From the NCBI GenBank assembly GCA_905182995.1, contig CAJJDP010000032.1:495221-559220 (forward strand): a stretch of DNA of 64,000 nt. The letters are read 5' to 3'. Both the position numbers and the translations under genes were made by a program. How positions within the stretch are numbered: the stretch's first letter is position 1; each line of letters opens with the position of its first letter. Below, one piece after another: positions 1 through 16,654 of this stretch. The stretch is from Paramecium octaurelia. Lineage: Eukaryota > Ciliophora > Oligohymenophorea > Peniculida > Parameciidae. The notes under the pieces are model-generated. The model ran no database searches and was not told where the DNA came from. It worked only from the letters and a program-made list of their open reading frames with translations.

Positions 1-4730
<4,730 letters not shown>

Positions 4731-4889
4731 CAGTTATTATTTATAATTTATATATATTTATTTATCTGTGTAACTTCTACAAATAAATATTTGGTTCTAA
4801 TACATTACATCCAAGTATTAGATTGAATGTAAATATTAACTTCCAAACTAATAAAATTATATTTGCCAATTTCAATATTAATATTTTAC
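4731..4889. promoter_or_regulatory. Shared divergent promoter region (159 bp)
   Basis: This AT-rich spacer separates two divergent start codons (EML-like gene on -, S11 peptidase on +), so it must hold both promoters and 5' UTRs. No specific element was recognised. Confidence 0.5.
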
Positions 4890-6176
4890 ATGAAGCAAGA
4901 ATACTCCGAAAACAAACAGCAAGTCCTCAGTCTCAAATACCAACCCACAAGCACAAATAACTATCGCAATCAATTACTTTGGCAACCTCAAACTGATAAT
5001 CTCAATAGCACCTTAATGTTGGCCCAAAGAATATTCAGAGAGTATAAGTAAAGTATTTATTGGATCAATTGAACCCGTAGATAAGTTCCAAGTCAGAAAG
5101 GTCTCCGCAATTCAACAACAATAAAAAGAAAAGGAACCAGAACAAAAAAAGCAAAAGACAACCATCATGGACTCCAAAAGATTTCACATGTACAACCACC
5201 CTAAAAACAACAGGGTCAAACAACTCAACTCCACTGCCAACAATTCCTTCTATTCCAAGAAGAGCACAGAAAAATATTAATAATCCCCCATCAAACCTAA
5301 GACTGCCTCCTCGATTTCAAGGGCTAAACGCATGCTTCCCTAATAAATCTCCATTTCACCCATTGACAGTGTCGGCCCATTGGTTTCTGCGCAAAGTTGG
5401 TGCATCATTAATGGGAAGAATGGACAATTGATGAGCGGCCAAAATCACTATAAAAGCAGACAAATGGCTTCAATCACTAAAATCATGACATGTTGGCTTG
5501 CACTTAAACTCACACAGCAATTTCACTTGGACCTTGATAACACCTATTTCACAGTGCCAGAAAAAGTAGTTCATAGCTTAAATATAGGCAGAAAGGATTG
5601 GAGGCACTACAGCTCAACTCTAAAGCGGTGATAAACTCAGCATTAGAGATCTGCTCTATGGGTTGATGTTACCATCTGGTAATGATGCAGCAATCTCCTT
5701 ACAACACAATTTTGAACTTTATAAAGGTTGCGACTTTATTTAACAAATGAATCAAAGTGCCTAAGACATCGGAATGGAAATGACCTCCTATTCTAATCCA
5801 CATGGTATTATTATTCATGTATCCAAAAGGTTTGTATCACGAAGACAATTACTCCTCTGCATATGATATTGGCGTCTTAACTTATAATGCCATGTAAAAC
5901 CTACAGTTCGCTAGCATTGTCAAGACCAAAATCTATTTTAGTGAAATCGAAGACAAATTTGGAGAGTCTAAGGAAATCTTTTGGGAAAACACCAATAAAA
6001 TGCTATATCAGGGATTCAGAGGAGTTAAGACAGGCATAACAAAAGAGGCTGGCCCATGTGTTGTAGAGTATTTTGAGGACAACCAAAATTCCTACATTAT
6101 AGTACTCCTAAATTGCAGATCGGTGGATCAAAGATGGCAAGATACCATCAAATTATTGGATTGGATACGATAATGA
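4890..6176 (+). CDS. D-alanyl-D-alanine carboxypeptidase-like serine peptidase (family S11)
   Basis: In bacteria, S11 enzymes (DacA, PBP5) trim D-Ala from peptidoglycan peptides. All three active-site motifs of the penicillin-binding fold are present: S185-I-T-K188, S246-G-N248 and K355-T-G357. The PHGLYHEDNYSSAYD stretch also matches the family. Three introns (5053-5080, 28 nt; 5566-5587, 22 nt; 5805-5829, 25 nt) restore one frame of 403 aa, and each splice junction rejoins conserved S11 sequence. A 150-residue basic, Q/K/S-rich N-terminal extension precedes the domain, and no signal peptide is visible. Ciliates have no peptidoglycan, so the substrate is unknown. Introns and the ciliate code show that it is a resident nuclear gene, possibly acquired anciently from bacteria. 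Confidence 0.93.
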
Positions 6177-6221
6177 AACTATTTTGGATTAATTTTATAT
6201 TGTCTATATATTAAACAATAA

Positions 6222-7882
6222 TCAACTTTATTATCCTTTGAATCCTTAAGGAGCTAGATCTGTATCATGTATAATCTCTCTGTGACATGTCCACACAGAT
6301 AATATTGCTTCAGGAGTGCCAATACCTGCCCCTCTTGGATCTCCACATGGTCCGAACCAATGATTTTGTGGAGCACCTGTAGTTCTTGCTCTTATACCAC
6401 TAAAATAATTGTATCTCGCATTACCTATAAGTCACTCCATTAGTTGTATTGGATTAAACATGTCTTAAGAAATTCACATCATTACTAACTATGCCTGCAG
6501 TCAAGTGGTTTTCAAGGTTATTGATAACATCCAAAACCTAATTGATTTAATCAGAAGAATAAGTAGTGACTATCTAAAATGGTCCAAACAATTCGGTGGT
6601 CACTGCTTTATTCTTCTAGATTTATTCTAATGGAACATACAAGGCTGTGGGTTCAAATGCTCCATAAATTGATGGAATAGTGTGATTTTTCAATTCTTAT
6701 CCACCGAATAATACTTTGGATTAAGGAATCTTCAAAATATTGTCAATATGCTATTTAATTTATGTATTGTTCCATGTGATAATAGGACCATTGCTTAAAT
6801 CTTATAATTTTCTCGTACTAGCTAGTTGTTTAATTTTATCAAGAAATCCTGCCTTAACCCAATTTTCATGAACAAAAAGAATGCTTTAAGCTGAACATTT
6901 CTAACCAGTGCTTCCATATGCATCCTAATCAGATTGCCATGCAACATAATTTTGAGTATCCACATCTGGAACATCTGGCCCAAGTATTTTCCAATCAAAT
7001 CCAGCATCTTCAATTCTTATCTTTCCATTCAATACTTTTGTTAAATGTTCTGCAACCTTTGATGATCCTGTAAATTAAGTGTTTCTGAAATTTCCCTGTT
7101 TTAAAATAAATTCAGTCGCTTCACCATTTCCAAATAACATATCTACATCTGTAGCTGGTAATCCACAATGAAGAGCTAATCTCAACATTTATTCCATTAC
7201 AACATTTACTCGGCTGTCTCCTTTGAAGAAGACTTTGTTTCCTGTGATCAAAGCACCAAATATCTGTAAACTTGGTATTTCTAATGGAAAATTAAATGGA
7301 GCCACAACAGCACAAGATCCATAAGGCCATCTATATCCTGATGATTATTATCCAGGACGATCCCCAGCGACATTGAATGATCTAGTTAAAAAACGAGGTT
7401 GATCACCACTAAAGTTTTAAAAAAATCTCTCTGTCACTACTACTTCTCCTGATGCTTATGCAAAATGCTTGGGTACAACTCTTTAAATTAATTTCACCAA
7501 GAAATCATGAACTTCTTTTTTTTTAAGTTCTGCTGCTATTTTATGACATACCTCGCCATAAATTTAATATCTTTATGGGTTTTTTAATGGATTATGTAAT
7601 CCACTAATTGGACATTCTTTGGCTGAATCAACAAATTTCTATAACTCTTATCTATCCTAGACATCAGGCACTGTAATAAATGGTTCACCATTCAATGGAT
7701 CTACTATTGTTTGATATTTATGAGCATCAATCCATTTTCCACGCAAAAAGTTTTGAGCCTTATGAGGATTGCGAGCAGATCTAATATTAATTATTGAAAA
7801 GACTCTCTTACATTTAATTTGGGTCAAGACTAAAATACGATGGGATTGTCGAAAATGATGCTATATTCCTAAATTTTTGCAT
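6222..7882 (-). CDS. Delta-1-pyrroline-5-carboxylate dehydrogenase, ALDH12 type
   Basis: This enzyme oxidises P5C/glutamate semialdehyde to glutamate in proline catabolism, in mitochondria. The 534-aa product aligns by eye with plant ALDH12 over its whole length: VVAPFNFPLEIP, the FTGSSKVAEHL nucleotide-site stretch, IEDAGFDW (the general-base Glu region), GQKCSAQS with the catalytic Cys, and ARTTGAPQNHWFGPCGDPRG near the end. The N-terminus (MQKFRNIASFSTIPSYF) is basic and hydroxylated like a mitochondrial presequence. Introns at 7781-7811 (31 nt) and 6400-6424 (25 nt) give a spliced length divisible by three. It is tail-to-tail with the S11 gene, whose stop lies 45 bp away. The family is certain; the exact substrate is inferred from similarity. 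Confidence 0.93.
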
Positions 7883-8185
7883 ATTATTTATGATTTATTT
7901 TTGTCATTAAAATGGATATAACCAGACCATTATTCATATTATATAAAATTTATTATAATACTATGAAAAATCCTATCATCTGAGACTACACTCTCCTAAA
8001 TTTACCTTACAATTTTACATATCCTTAAGAGCCAAGAGTTACATAGAAAATTTAATTATAGTTTTGATTATGAATTATTCACTAAACTTATCAGCATTAA
8101 TTCAAATTAATTTATCTTAACTAAATTAACAAGAAGTCATTAAAATATACAATTTTATTTATAATATAAATTATACATAATAATT
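7883..8185. other. 303-bp spacer, no gene seen
   Basis: Very AT-rich sequence upstream of the ALDH12 gene and downstream of the Q/N/E-rich gene, both on -. It should contain the ALDH promoter and the neighbour's 3' UTR. No reading frame with coding character was found. Confidence 0.6.
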
Positions 8186-10500
8186 TCAAATCCTTATCTG
8201 TTATAAATTTTCATATTCCCAAAATTGATTGATACTATTAGGAATTTTATTACTATTCATAGATACCCTAACTTATTATTCCTTTTCATTTTGAGTTTCT
8301 ATATTTTTAGTGGGCAATTGATTGCTCTAATTTAAAATCTCGGTATATCTTTAAATATTTTAATCTATTAAAAAGGAATGATTTCTATCTTAATCATATT
8401 AATCGTTAGGTTATTTCTAATTATCTAGTTAATATAAATTATAGTGCTTACATACTTTAATATAACAAGGAGGGCTACTAAGCATCTATTAAATCTTGAA
8501 TACGTCCTCTTACTCTTAAATTTGCATTAGTTGAAGTTCTCTTTATTAATTATTGCATTTAGTAAAGAGATAAATCTTTATTAATTTATTTGAATTGCTT
8601 ATGATAACTCTATTATTAATAAACTAATAGATTATCAGTCTCAATACTCTAGTCTTGTTTAATAAACTCAGGATTACTCAACTGAACTAACGTTACTTAT
8701 GAATTTATGGATAGTATTTAATTTTAATCCTCTTTATTTGATTATTAATTATAATCTTCAAAGTTTATAATTTAATTCTCTTCATCCCTAGTGTTTTAAT
8801 CTAAATAAGTCATCTCATTAGTTGCTTTCATTAAAACATCTTCACTTAAATTGATCTGAGTTATAAGATCACTTGGTTTTAAATTTAAATCAATGGAAAC
8901 TTCTTATGGCTAAGCTGGAACTGATTCATCAAAGTCTTAAACATTGTTATCTTCTTTTTCACTATTGCTAAAATAATTGCCTTATCCAAAAGTATTCTAA
9001 TGTTATGTATTTTAGTTCCAATTAAAGTTATTATTTTATTCATCATCTTATAGTACTAGTGTTTCAGCTTTTTGTTCAAAATCTTAATTATTCTCAACAT
9101 ATTCCTAGATAACCTAATTATTCTCAGTATATTCAAATTATTCCATATTCCCTTCATCATAATTTACTTCTGAAGAAATAATTAATTCTTAACCTTCATA
9201 AGGCCTAAATTATGTTTATTCTTCAAGTTAAGATTCTGTATTTTAACTTTTGCTTTGATTCTAAGAATTAGATTATATTTCCTATAGCTTCTGCTCGTAG
9301 ATATCAATTTACTCATTTATCTACTTAATTTCTTATTATTCATGTTATTCTGAATTATGTATTTCATTTTTTTGTTCTTCTAATTAATTTAATTTATTTT
9401 CATCATCTTATTCATTATTTTTTAACTATTTCAAATATTATTCTTCCTATTCTAATTTCTATTGCAGATCCTACTACTTTTGGGAGTTTCTTTCAGCATT
9501 TTCAACATCCTCTAAATAATCATCAGTTTCAACATTATTTTCAATAATATAACCTACTTGTATTGAATCTTATAATTGTTCGCTTTACTCTGCCTTCATT
9601 TTTTATGAGTGGAACATCTCTGATTGATCATTATTATGGCTGACTTAATTATCTGTAGCATCTTGACCATTCAATTAACTCTTCATTATTTCATTTACCT
9701 TAAAAGTTTCCTCTGTACTTTACTTATCAATTAGGCCTTCATTTTATTTAAACTCGACTTCATTTTCCCCCTTATTTAATTCCTAAAATTCGTTTGGTTT
9801 TTATTATTAATCTTCCTTATTAACAACATCATCTTCCTATTTCTATAGAGATTAATTTCCTTAGTCTTCTTAGTTACTTAGGCTCCTATTCAACTATTTT
9901 GAATCATTATTTAAGTCAAAATCTTAAGGTGAGTCACTCATGTAGCCTGCTTCTTCGTTAAAGGTGAATTCCTCATTCTATGCATTTTATTATAATGTAT
10001 TTTCATACTAAGAATTAAGTTCAAGTTGGTTGTTATCAGAATCAGTTTTATCCTTAATTATTTATGAATTTGCATTTTAGCATGATTAATTTTATGATTC
10101 CTCTTATGTTTTTGTATTTACTTCTTAGGGATTTGTTAAATCAATCACTTAGTAATCTTCCCCTATTAATATTTATGATTATCCCGCATCTTATAATTTT
10201 TTTAATTAAATTAATGTGCTTTAATTATTATTTCTTTCTATTAAATCCTCAGATTCTTTTTCATACTGAGTGATTATATGAGAATTGATTTGCAAAATTT
10301 CTCTATATGGAATTTAATTTTACAGTTATGATAGACTCGACAACTACTTTTGATTACTTAATTGCATTTCAACTTCCTTTAAGTTACCCTATTAATGGTT
10401 CGATAGATTTAAAGTAGTAAATCTATAATTAGATGGAAATATACCCTGCGTTATTATATAATAACAAACATAAAATGATGGCTTATTTAGCAAAACTCAT
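8186..10500 (-). CDS. Acidic Q/N/E-rich protein with signal peptide, unknown function
   Basis: Not recognised. The start at 10500 gives MSFAKQAIILCLLLYNNAG, a short positive region plus a hydrophobic run that looks like a signal peptide. A 22-nt intron (10423-10444) interrupts the gene just after it. A second intron (8425-8455, 31 nt) lies near the 3' end. The spliced frame is 753 codons. The mature part is almost entirely E, D, N, Q, S and K in coiled-coil-like stretches, with most Gln codons being TAA or TAG. That is why the gene looks shattered under the standard code. No transmembrane segment, cysteine pattern or catalytic motif is visible. A lumenal or secreted, perhaps disordered or calcium-binding, protein is a guess from composition only. 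Confidence 0.8.
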
Positions 10501-10552
10501 TAGGCGTTTTATGTAAATATATAATAATTTACAACAATAAAAATAATTAATA

Positions 10553-13500
10553 TCAATCAAAGGCCATGCCCTCCTTCTCATTTATTTCCTATTGAATTTT
10601 ACTAAAATGAATAAACACTTATTCCAAAGAGCTAAATATTATACTAATAAAATACTTTTCCTCAATTTAGAAATCCTCTATATTGCCTTCTTATTGTTAC
10701 CTCTAGAAAAAGTTAAATGACTTATAAAAACTAAATCCTTCTTTTGGAACAGAGTACATCAAATAACCCTCCCTCCTTTCTTCTATTTATTAGGCATTGG
10801 GAAATTAGTTTTAAATGTTACTAGTCACTTAAGGATTGATATATTTAATTTAGATTTGATAACCACTTCCGTGTTTTCTAATAATAAATTGAAATAAATA
10901 CTGTCTTAAATCCTAAGGTGAACCTAAACATTTGAATTGTCCAGCTATCAATATTCCGATTCTATCACTAAGACTTTCAGCTTCTTCGATGGTATGAGTT
11001 GTCATAATTGCTGAGCAAGCTCTTAATTGGATATTTCTCTTTAATGTATTAAATAAAAATCTTCTAGAAATTGGGTCTACTCCAGTACTCGGTTCATCAA
11101 AAAAGGTTATATCACTTCCTCCAATTAAGGCATCAGCAACACACAGTTTTCTTTTGTTACCACCACTCAATTAACCAGCTTTTGTCTTAATAAACAAATC
11201 TAATTGCATAGTTTTAATGAAATATGCAACAGCAGTTGACAATTCTTTCCCTTGTAATCCTTTGATTCTACCAAATAATTAAAGATGCTCTACAGGAGTG
11301 AGATTTTCCCAGATACAATCAAATTGTGGACAAACTCCAACATGTTACATAATACTCATGATCTATTATTTTGGTTCATAATCATTTAACAATGCCTGAC
11401 CAGCTGTTGGGGTGTTAATTCCAGAAAAAATATTAATTAATGTAGATTTACCAGCTCCATTTGGACCAATAATTCCCAGAATCTCCCCCTTTTTCACACT
11501 GAATGTAAGTTACTACAAAGTTGGTTTGCCCTTAATATATTATTTTTCCAAAAATTTAGATTTAATGGGATCATTATTATTAGGTTTAAGAACTCTTTCT
11601 CTTTCATTTTGAACTTCCTCTTCTACATTGTCTTGGATTTCTTATTACGTATGATGGTGGATCAAAAATGATTTTTTATTTTCTAAGAAGAACAAAACCC
11701 CAGCAAAAACAACTATCTATCCAAAAATAATTAATAAATATCCTTCAGTTGTTGTTAACAAATAGGGAGCTTCAAAAAAGGCTTCTACATCATCATAATT
11801 ATTGGCGGTGAACAAATATGCTGAGAAGAAGGCATAAAATGGCGAGATGACCTATTTTTAATTTAAAATAATACTGAAAACAAAATCTCAAAAACATAAA
11901 TGAGATTCTCAAGGAATGTAGGTTTATCAAACTCTTAGTAAAAGAAGAAAGTAAAGGCAAATATGATATTGGGTAAACAAAAGAGTATAAAAAAACAAAA
12001 GATAGTGAACAATTTTAATGCACTCTCCAATTTATTAAATACAAATCCCATTATATAAGCGAATAAAATTTAACTTGGTCCAAATAATAAAAAGCATGAA
12101 AGCGCTCTTATAATATTATCAAACACAATATTTAAGTCTAATAAGGCTGAAACTATTAAAAATAGCAGCAAATTTAAAAAGAATATGATTAGATCGAATA
12201 AAAATGTTCCTAACCAATAGGTTGAGTTTCTTAAACCCATGCCATGTAATGATTATTTCAAGAAGTATTCTTTTTCAAGGACAGGTTAAGTGATATAAAT
12301 AGTAGCATTGAAACAGAATGCGATCACGCAACAAGATGCTAGGAGATTAATTTTAAAGTGATCCAAAACAAAATCAGGTAATAACTTGTACTCTTCGTCT
12401 TAAAATTTAACGTAGGCAACAACAACAAGTCCATTAATAAAAGCAATCATAGGAATGATTATCGAAAAATAATTAGTAGTTGTTCTAACTACAGTATAGT
12501 ATCTCCTTAAGAAAATTGCCATGATTTAACTGAAAAAGGAATACTAAGGATCATTAGACAAACATTTAGGTATTGATTTTATATCATTTTCAACCTCTTC
12601 ATCTTTAACTTCAACAGGATAAGAATAGAACTCCTAGTTATCTCGTTCATTTTCATCATCAGTAGCAGGAATGCCTAAACTTTATTTAGCAACTTATATC
12701 TCACTCTTTCTTCTAAAAGAGAGTTGAGCCTGTTCTTCTTCCATACCTATTTTGACAAAAGCGTCTTCAAGTGTTTTCATGGACAATCCAATTTAGACAG
12801 ATATTTCTTCTAACTCCTAAAACAATTACCCAAGAGAATTTTTAGAAGTAAAAGGAATATTAAATACATATTAGTTTTCATTGGAATGTTCTGTCTCCAA
12901 AAAACATTCTGGTACATATTTATTGACTTTCTCATAAATTTAATTTTTCAAAGAAACATCATTAAATGTTAATTTAAGATTGTAACCTTCTCCAAATTTC
13001 TTTTTAATGAAATTGGATGTTCCCACAGCCAATAATTAACCTTTCGACATAATTCCTATCCTATTGGCCAAGACTTCAGCCTCATCAAGATGATGAGTCG
13101 TTAATATTATTGTTCTTTGATCCTATCTTATTCTCTCTAGGATAGTCCAAATTTATCTCCTTGAATATGCATCCATTCCGGAAGTAGGCTCATCCAAAAA
13201 TATAATCTTTGAATTTCCCACTAAACTCATTCCTAAAGACAACTTCCTTTTTGATCCTCCAGATAGAACTTTCACCTCAAGAGATCTCTCTCCAATTAGA
13301 TCAGTTTTCCTCAATATATCAAGTATTTCTTATTTATCAACTCTCCCCTTTATGGAACTGATATACTCTAGGTTTTCCTCTACTGTTAAATCTTCATATA
13401 AGCAATCCTTCTATGTACAAAGACCTAAGGATTATCTTATCTTAGCCAATTAAGTATCCAAGTTCATTCCATACATGCTAACCAACCCTGATGTTTTTGA

Positions 13501-14703
13501 AATCATCCCAGTCAACACACTTATAGCAGTAGTCTTTCCAGCACCATTATGTCCCAACAAACAAAATATCTCTGATTCATATAGGTAGAGTGAGATATTA
13601 TCAACTGCTTTGAGTGTTCCAAACTTTTTTTATAAATTCTTAATTATTATACTGGGAGGGGCAGGATACTTTATTTCTTCATGATAAATAGCAGAACTCA
13701 CATCGTTATCATCTGTTGTTAGTTAAGCGAATAAATCATTTTCTTTGATTTACACTTTATTCGTTTTTAGAAAGAATAAGGGTTCCTTGGCTACTCCATA
13801 TTCATTTGGAATTACTTATTCGCAATATAAAAATAGGAGAAAATAGACAACAGCTTAAACAGCCATCTGAGTTCCCTCATATGTTGGTGAGTATATATCC
13901 ATAATCTATTATGATGGAAATAAATTGGCTGATAAAATATCTCCTGGAATACCAGGTTTCATTGAAGCAATATAAGTAAAGGCTATACTACATTGGGGAC
14001 TGAAAATGCTTAGGAAAAAGTAGAATGGGAAGGAATTTGCTGCGCTTTCAACAAAAGTGAAATATATAAAGAAGACACAAGCGATCTAAAAAAAACTTTA
14101 GATTTCTCCTGCAATTTTGACTTCATTAAACAGACTTGAAAATAGGAAGATTTGATTCATAGACTAAAATTATATACATTTTCCATTACTGCTATAGAAA
14201 ATAGAAAATATGGCCAAGTCAAGGAGATAAAACTCTCATTAAATTATTCTTCCCAACTTATTCCAAATATAGGAAACATCAAATACCAAGACAACTCAAA
14301 AATGATTACTGCCTAATTATAATTCTGTTGTTTACTATTATGACTCTTATGTATCCAGTTAGAACCCAGCCTATCAGATAGGACTTTTCAGACATGCCCA
14401 TAATCTAATGCTAAGATAAATAGATCTACCTTCTGAAGTTCCTTGTATCGTTTACTTTTCTCTTCCACCAACTTAATCAATATTGATCTCTGCGTAGAGG
14501 CTGTTGCTAAACTATAAAGCAATGGCATTAACTATTTCATTTCGGAAAGGTACTCTATAATAAAGTCAACTAATTCTACCTCTGAAAGTGAGCATTATGG
14601 AAACAATGATGGGAAGCAAAGCTTCTATGAATACTTCTCTATTTCTATAACTAATAAGTAGGTTTTTCTTGATAAGACTTATTATCTATTGTTAGGAATT
14701 CAT
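10553..14703 (-). CDS. ABC transporter, subfamily A (full-length)
   Basis: ABCA proteins are membrane exporters or flippases, mostly of lipids. The order is TMD1-NBD1-TMD2-NBD2. The start at 14703 ([21 protein letters not shown]) precedes the first helix; KEIMGMS-like text in TMD1 matches the ABCA elbow region. NBD1 has Walker [10 protein letters not shown] (near 13,540), signature LSGGSKRK (near 13,250) and [15 protein letters not shown]2 has GPNGAGKST (near 11,450), SGGNKRK and [12 protein letters not shown]. The C-terminus carries the typical LEQVFIHFSK motif. The product is about 1,360 aa with several 25-nt introns, two of them in the TMD1 part. Both ATP sites look intact. Its stop lies only 52 bp upstream of the next - strand gene's start. 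The substrate is unknown. Confidence 0.94.
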
Positions 14704-14888
14704 AGAGATAAAAAAATGTTCTTAATTATTTTATATAAAAATTAAATATTAAATTTCTAATATAAGAAAAAAGATTTAAATAATTAACAAAAAGTCTAAA
14801 AATATTATATATAATATATATAAATTTAAAGTTTTTTACCATAAAAATGCTCAGTTTAAAGTGAATATAATTATATCTGTTAATTTAA
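14704..14888. promoter_or_regulatory. 185-bp spacer upstream of the ABCA gene
   Basis: Extremely AT-rich sequence with runs of TATA-like dinucleotides between two head-to-tail - strand genes. It presumably holds the ABCA promoter. No defined element was recognised. Confidence 0.4.
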
Positions 14889-15566
14889 TCAAAATTTTTT
14901 CTTAGATTTAAAAACTAGAACATTTGTCTCAGAAATGTCGTCATCAAAAATTTCGTTTTGTGTTTAATTCAATGTATTCAGCTTTTCTTCTTTTTTTGCA
15001 TAAGAGATTATTTAATATTTATTTTTTCCAATCAACTTGTTTTCAAAATGATTAATTTAATGTAATGCTTCACCAATAAGGGGTTTAACATCGACTTCAC
15101 TATTCTATAAATAAGTTATCTCTGCCCTCTGAAAAATGTCACTTTCTTCATTGGATATGAAATATTCTTATTTAATTTTTTTATATGATCTCTTTGTCGA
15201 AACTGAAATCATTTTATTACAAAATATATCCCTTTCAGATCTCTATTTGTTTAAATTTTGATTATGCTTTTGAGATCCTGAATGTATTCTTTCTGTACTT
15301 TTTAGGACATATTTGATAACCCCATGTTTTTATACAGTGGTTTTAAACATAGGTTAAGGAGCTATACGAGGCCTATTGACAAAGAGGTTTGGTTGGATTT
15401 GATAACTACTGTTAGCTGTCCCCTCATACTCATCATTGAATTTACGTTTCTCCTTTGATGGAGATTTTGTATAAGATAGATGAGTTTCTAGTACCTTCTA
15501 AATAGGTTTCTCCCTTTGTATTCTTGAATTCCCTCGGTAATATTCGTTTTAAGAGCTAGTTTTCAT
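14889..15566 (-). CDS. Hypothetical basic protein, 225 aa
   Basis: Not recognised. An intronless frame runs from ATG (15566) to TGA (14889-14891), exactly 226 codons, with Gln encoded by TAA, TAG and CAA. The N-terminal half is rich in K, R, S and P (SYTKSPSKEKRKFNDEY) and looks disordered. The C-terminal part contains a predicted helix and an acidic patch (IFDDDISETN) before a lysine-rich end (KSKKKF). There is no signal peptide or membrane segment. Its promoter must lie in the 41 bp between it and the stop of the PLD-like gene, or overlap that gene. It could be a nuclear or cytoskeletal protein, but nothing specific supports either. Confidence 0.78.
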
Positions 15567-15607
15567 AATTAATGTATATTTTGTTTATTTCTTATTTATG
15601 TAATTTA

Positions 15608-16635
15608 TCAATCAACTTCAGAATCATCGTCTTCTGCCAAAAAGTCTTCGATTGAATCTTCCTCGTCCTCGAAATCGTCATCGTCTTCAATATCATTTTA
15701 AATATCTTATTATTCTTCATCATCACTGATATCTTCATTTTCTTAACTCTCCTTCTTTTTCTTAGGTTGGGCCACTTTCTTAATTTTTTATTTAATTGGT
15801 TTGGGTTCCTTAGGAGCTTTAGGGGGTTTAGGCTCTTTGGGAGCTTTTGGTTCCTTAGGAGGCTTAGGCTCTTTGGGAGGCTTTGGTTCTTTAGGAGGCT
15901 TGGGTTCTTTTGGAGGTTTTGGCTCCTTAGGTGGTTTAGGTTCTTTTGGAGCCTTTTTGGGTTTAGCCTCGACTTCTACAGGAGTAGGATTGGGGTTATT
16001 AGGATCAGCGTTTGCTTCTTATTCCGCCTTTTTTGCAGCTTGGTCAGCTAGTTTCTCTGCCTTTAATCTTTGTCTCTCAGCTTTATCTATTTCTTGTTGT
16101 TGTTGCTCTATTATTCTGTCATTCATGAATTTAAAGTCTTTCCAAAGCTATTAGAAGTTTTCATCGAATTGTTGTACAAGCTTCTTGCTTTTTATTAAAA
16201 GTAAGTTTTCCTTGTTGGTTGTAACTGCAGACTTAGTCCAGTTAAAGGAACCCGTGGCTATGTAATCTGTATCAATCACTAAATATTTATTGTGCATCAA
16301 ACTAACCGTTGAATTATCGAGTTTGATTTCTGCCTGGGAAAATAACGCTAATAAAATACCTATCCTTTTCCTTCTTCTAATATTTAATCCAAGATGGCTT
16401 TTTATGAAGGTATCTTGGTCTGAGCATCGTCGGTGATCACTTGAATCTTCAATTCAGGATTCTCTTTCATCATCTACAACATTTTGCCAACAATATTTTT
16501 ATTGGTAAATGTGTAAACACAGATACGAATATATTGTTTGGCTTAGGAGAGAAATTGAATAAGTTTTTATTCATTCTCTTTGGATGGAAAGAATAAAGGT
16601 TCGATGCTTACTTAATCTGATTTTTCTTCTTCCAT
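15608..16635 (-). CDS. PLD-superfamily protein, PLD6/Zucchini-like, with P-K-E repeat tail
   Basis: A single HKD half-site (H106-x-K108-x4-D113, in MHNKYLVID) is followed by the classic ATGSFNWT. The N-terminal EPLFFPS and YIRICVYTFTNKNIVGKM also match the PLD6/Zucchini (mitochondrial cardiolipin hydrolase or piRNA nuclease) family. Single-HKD members act as homodimers. One 26-nt intron (16334-16359) gives 333 aa. No N-terminal membrane anchor is seen, unlike animal PLD6. After a charged helix (about residues 165-200) comes a repeat of PPKEPK-type units, then a basic stretch and a strongly acidic tail ending EDDDSEVD. The catalytic motif is certain. Nuclease versus lipase activity cannot be decided here. 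Confidence 0.9.
15802..15965 (-). repeat. 18-bp coding repeat (PPKEPK units) inside the PLD-like gene
   Basis: About seven imperfect copies of an 18-nt unit encode Pro-Lys-Glu repeats with some Ala variants (PKAPKEPK). The complementary strand reads as a Gly/Leu/Phe-rich open frame, which is only a shadow. Third-base differences between copies suggest the array is not a fresh duplication. Confidence 0.85.
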
Positions 16636-16654
16636 ATATAATATTTAAAATTAT

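Noticed and set aside
15767-16154. Two overlapping + strand open frames rich in Gly/Leu or Phe/Arg
   Set aside because: They are antisense to the P-K-E repeat of the PLD-like gene. The - strand frame has an HKD motif, a proper intron and a start and stop.
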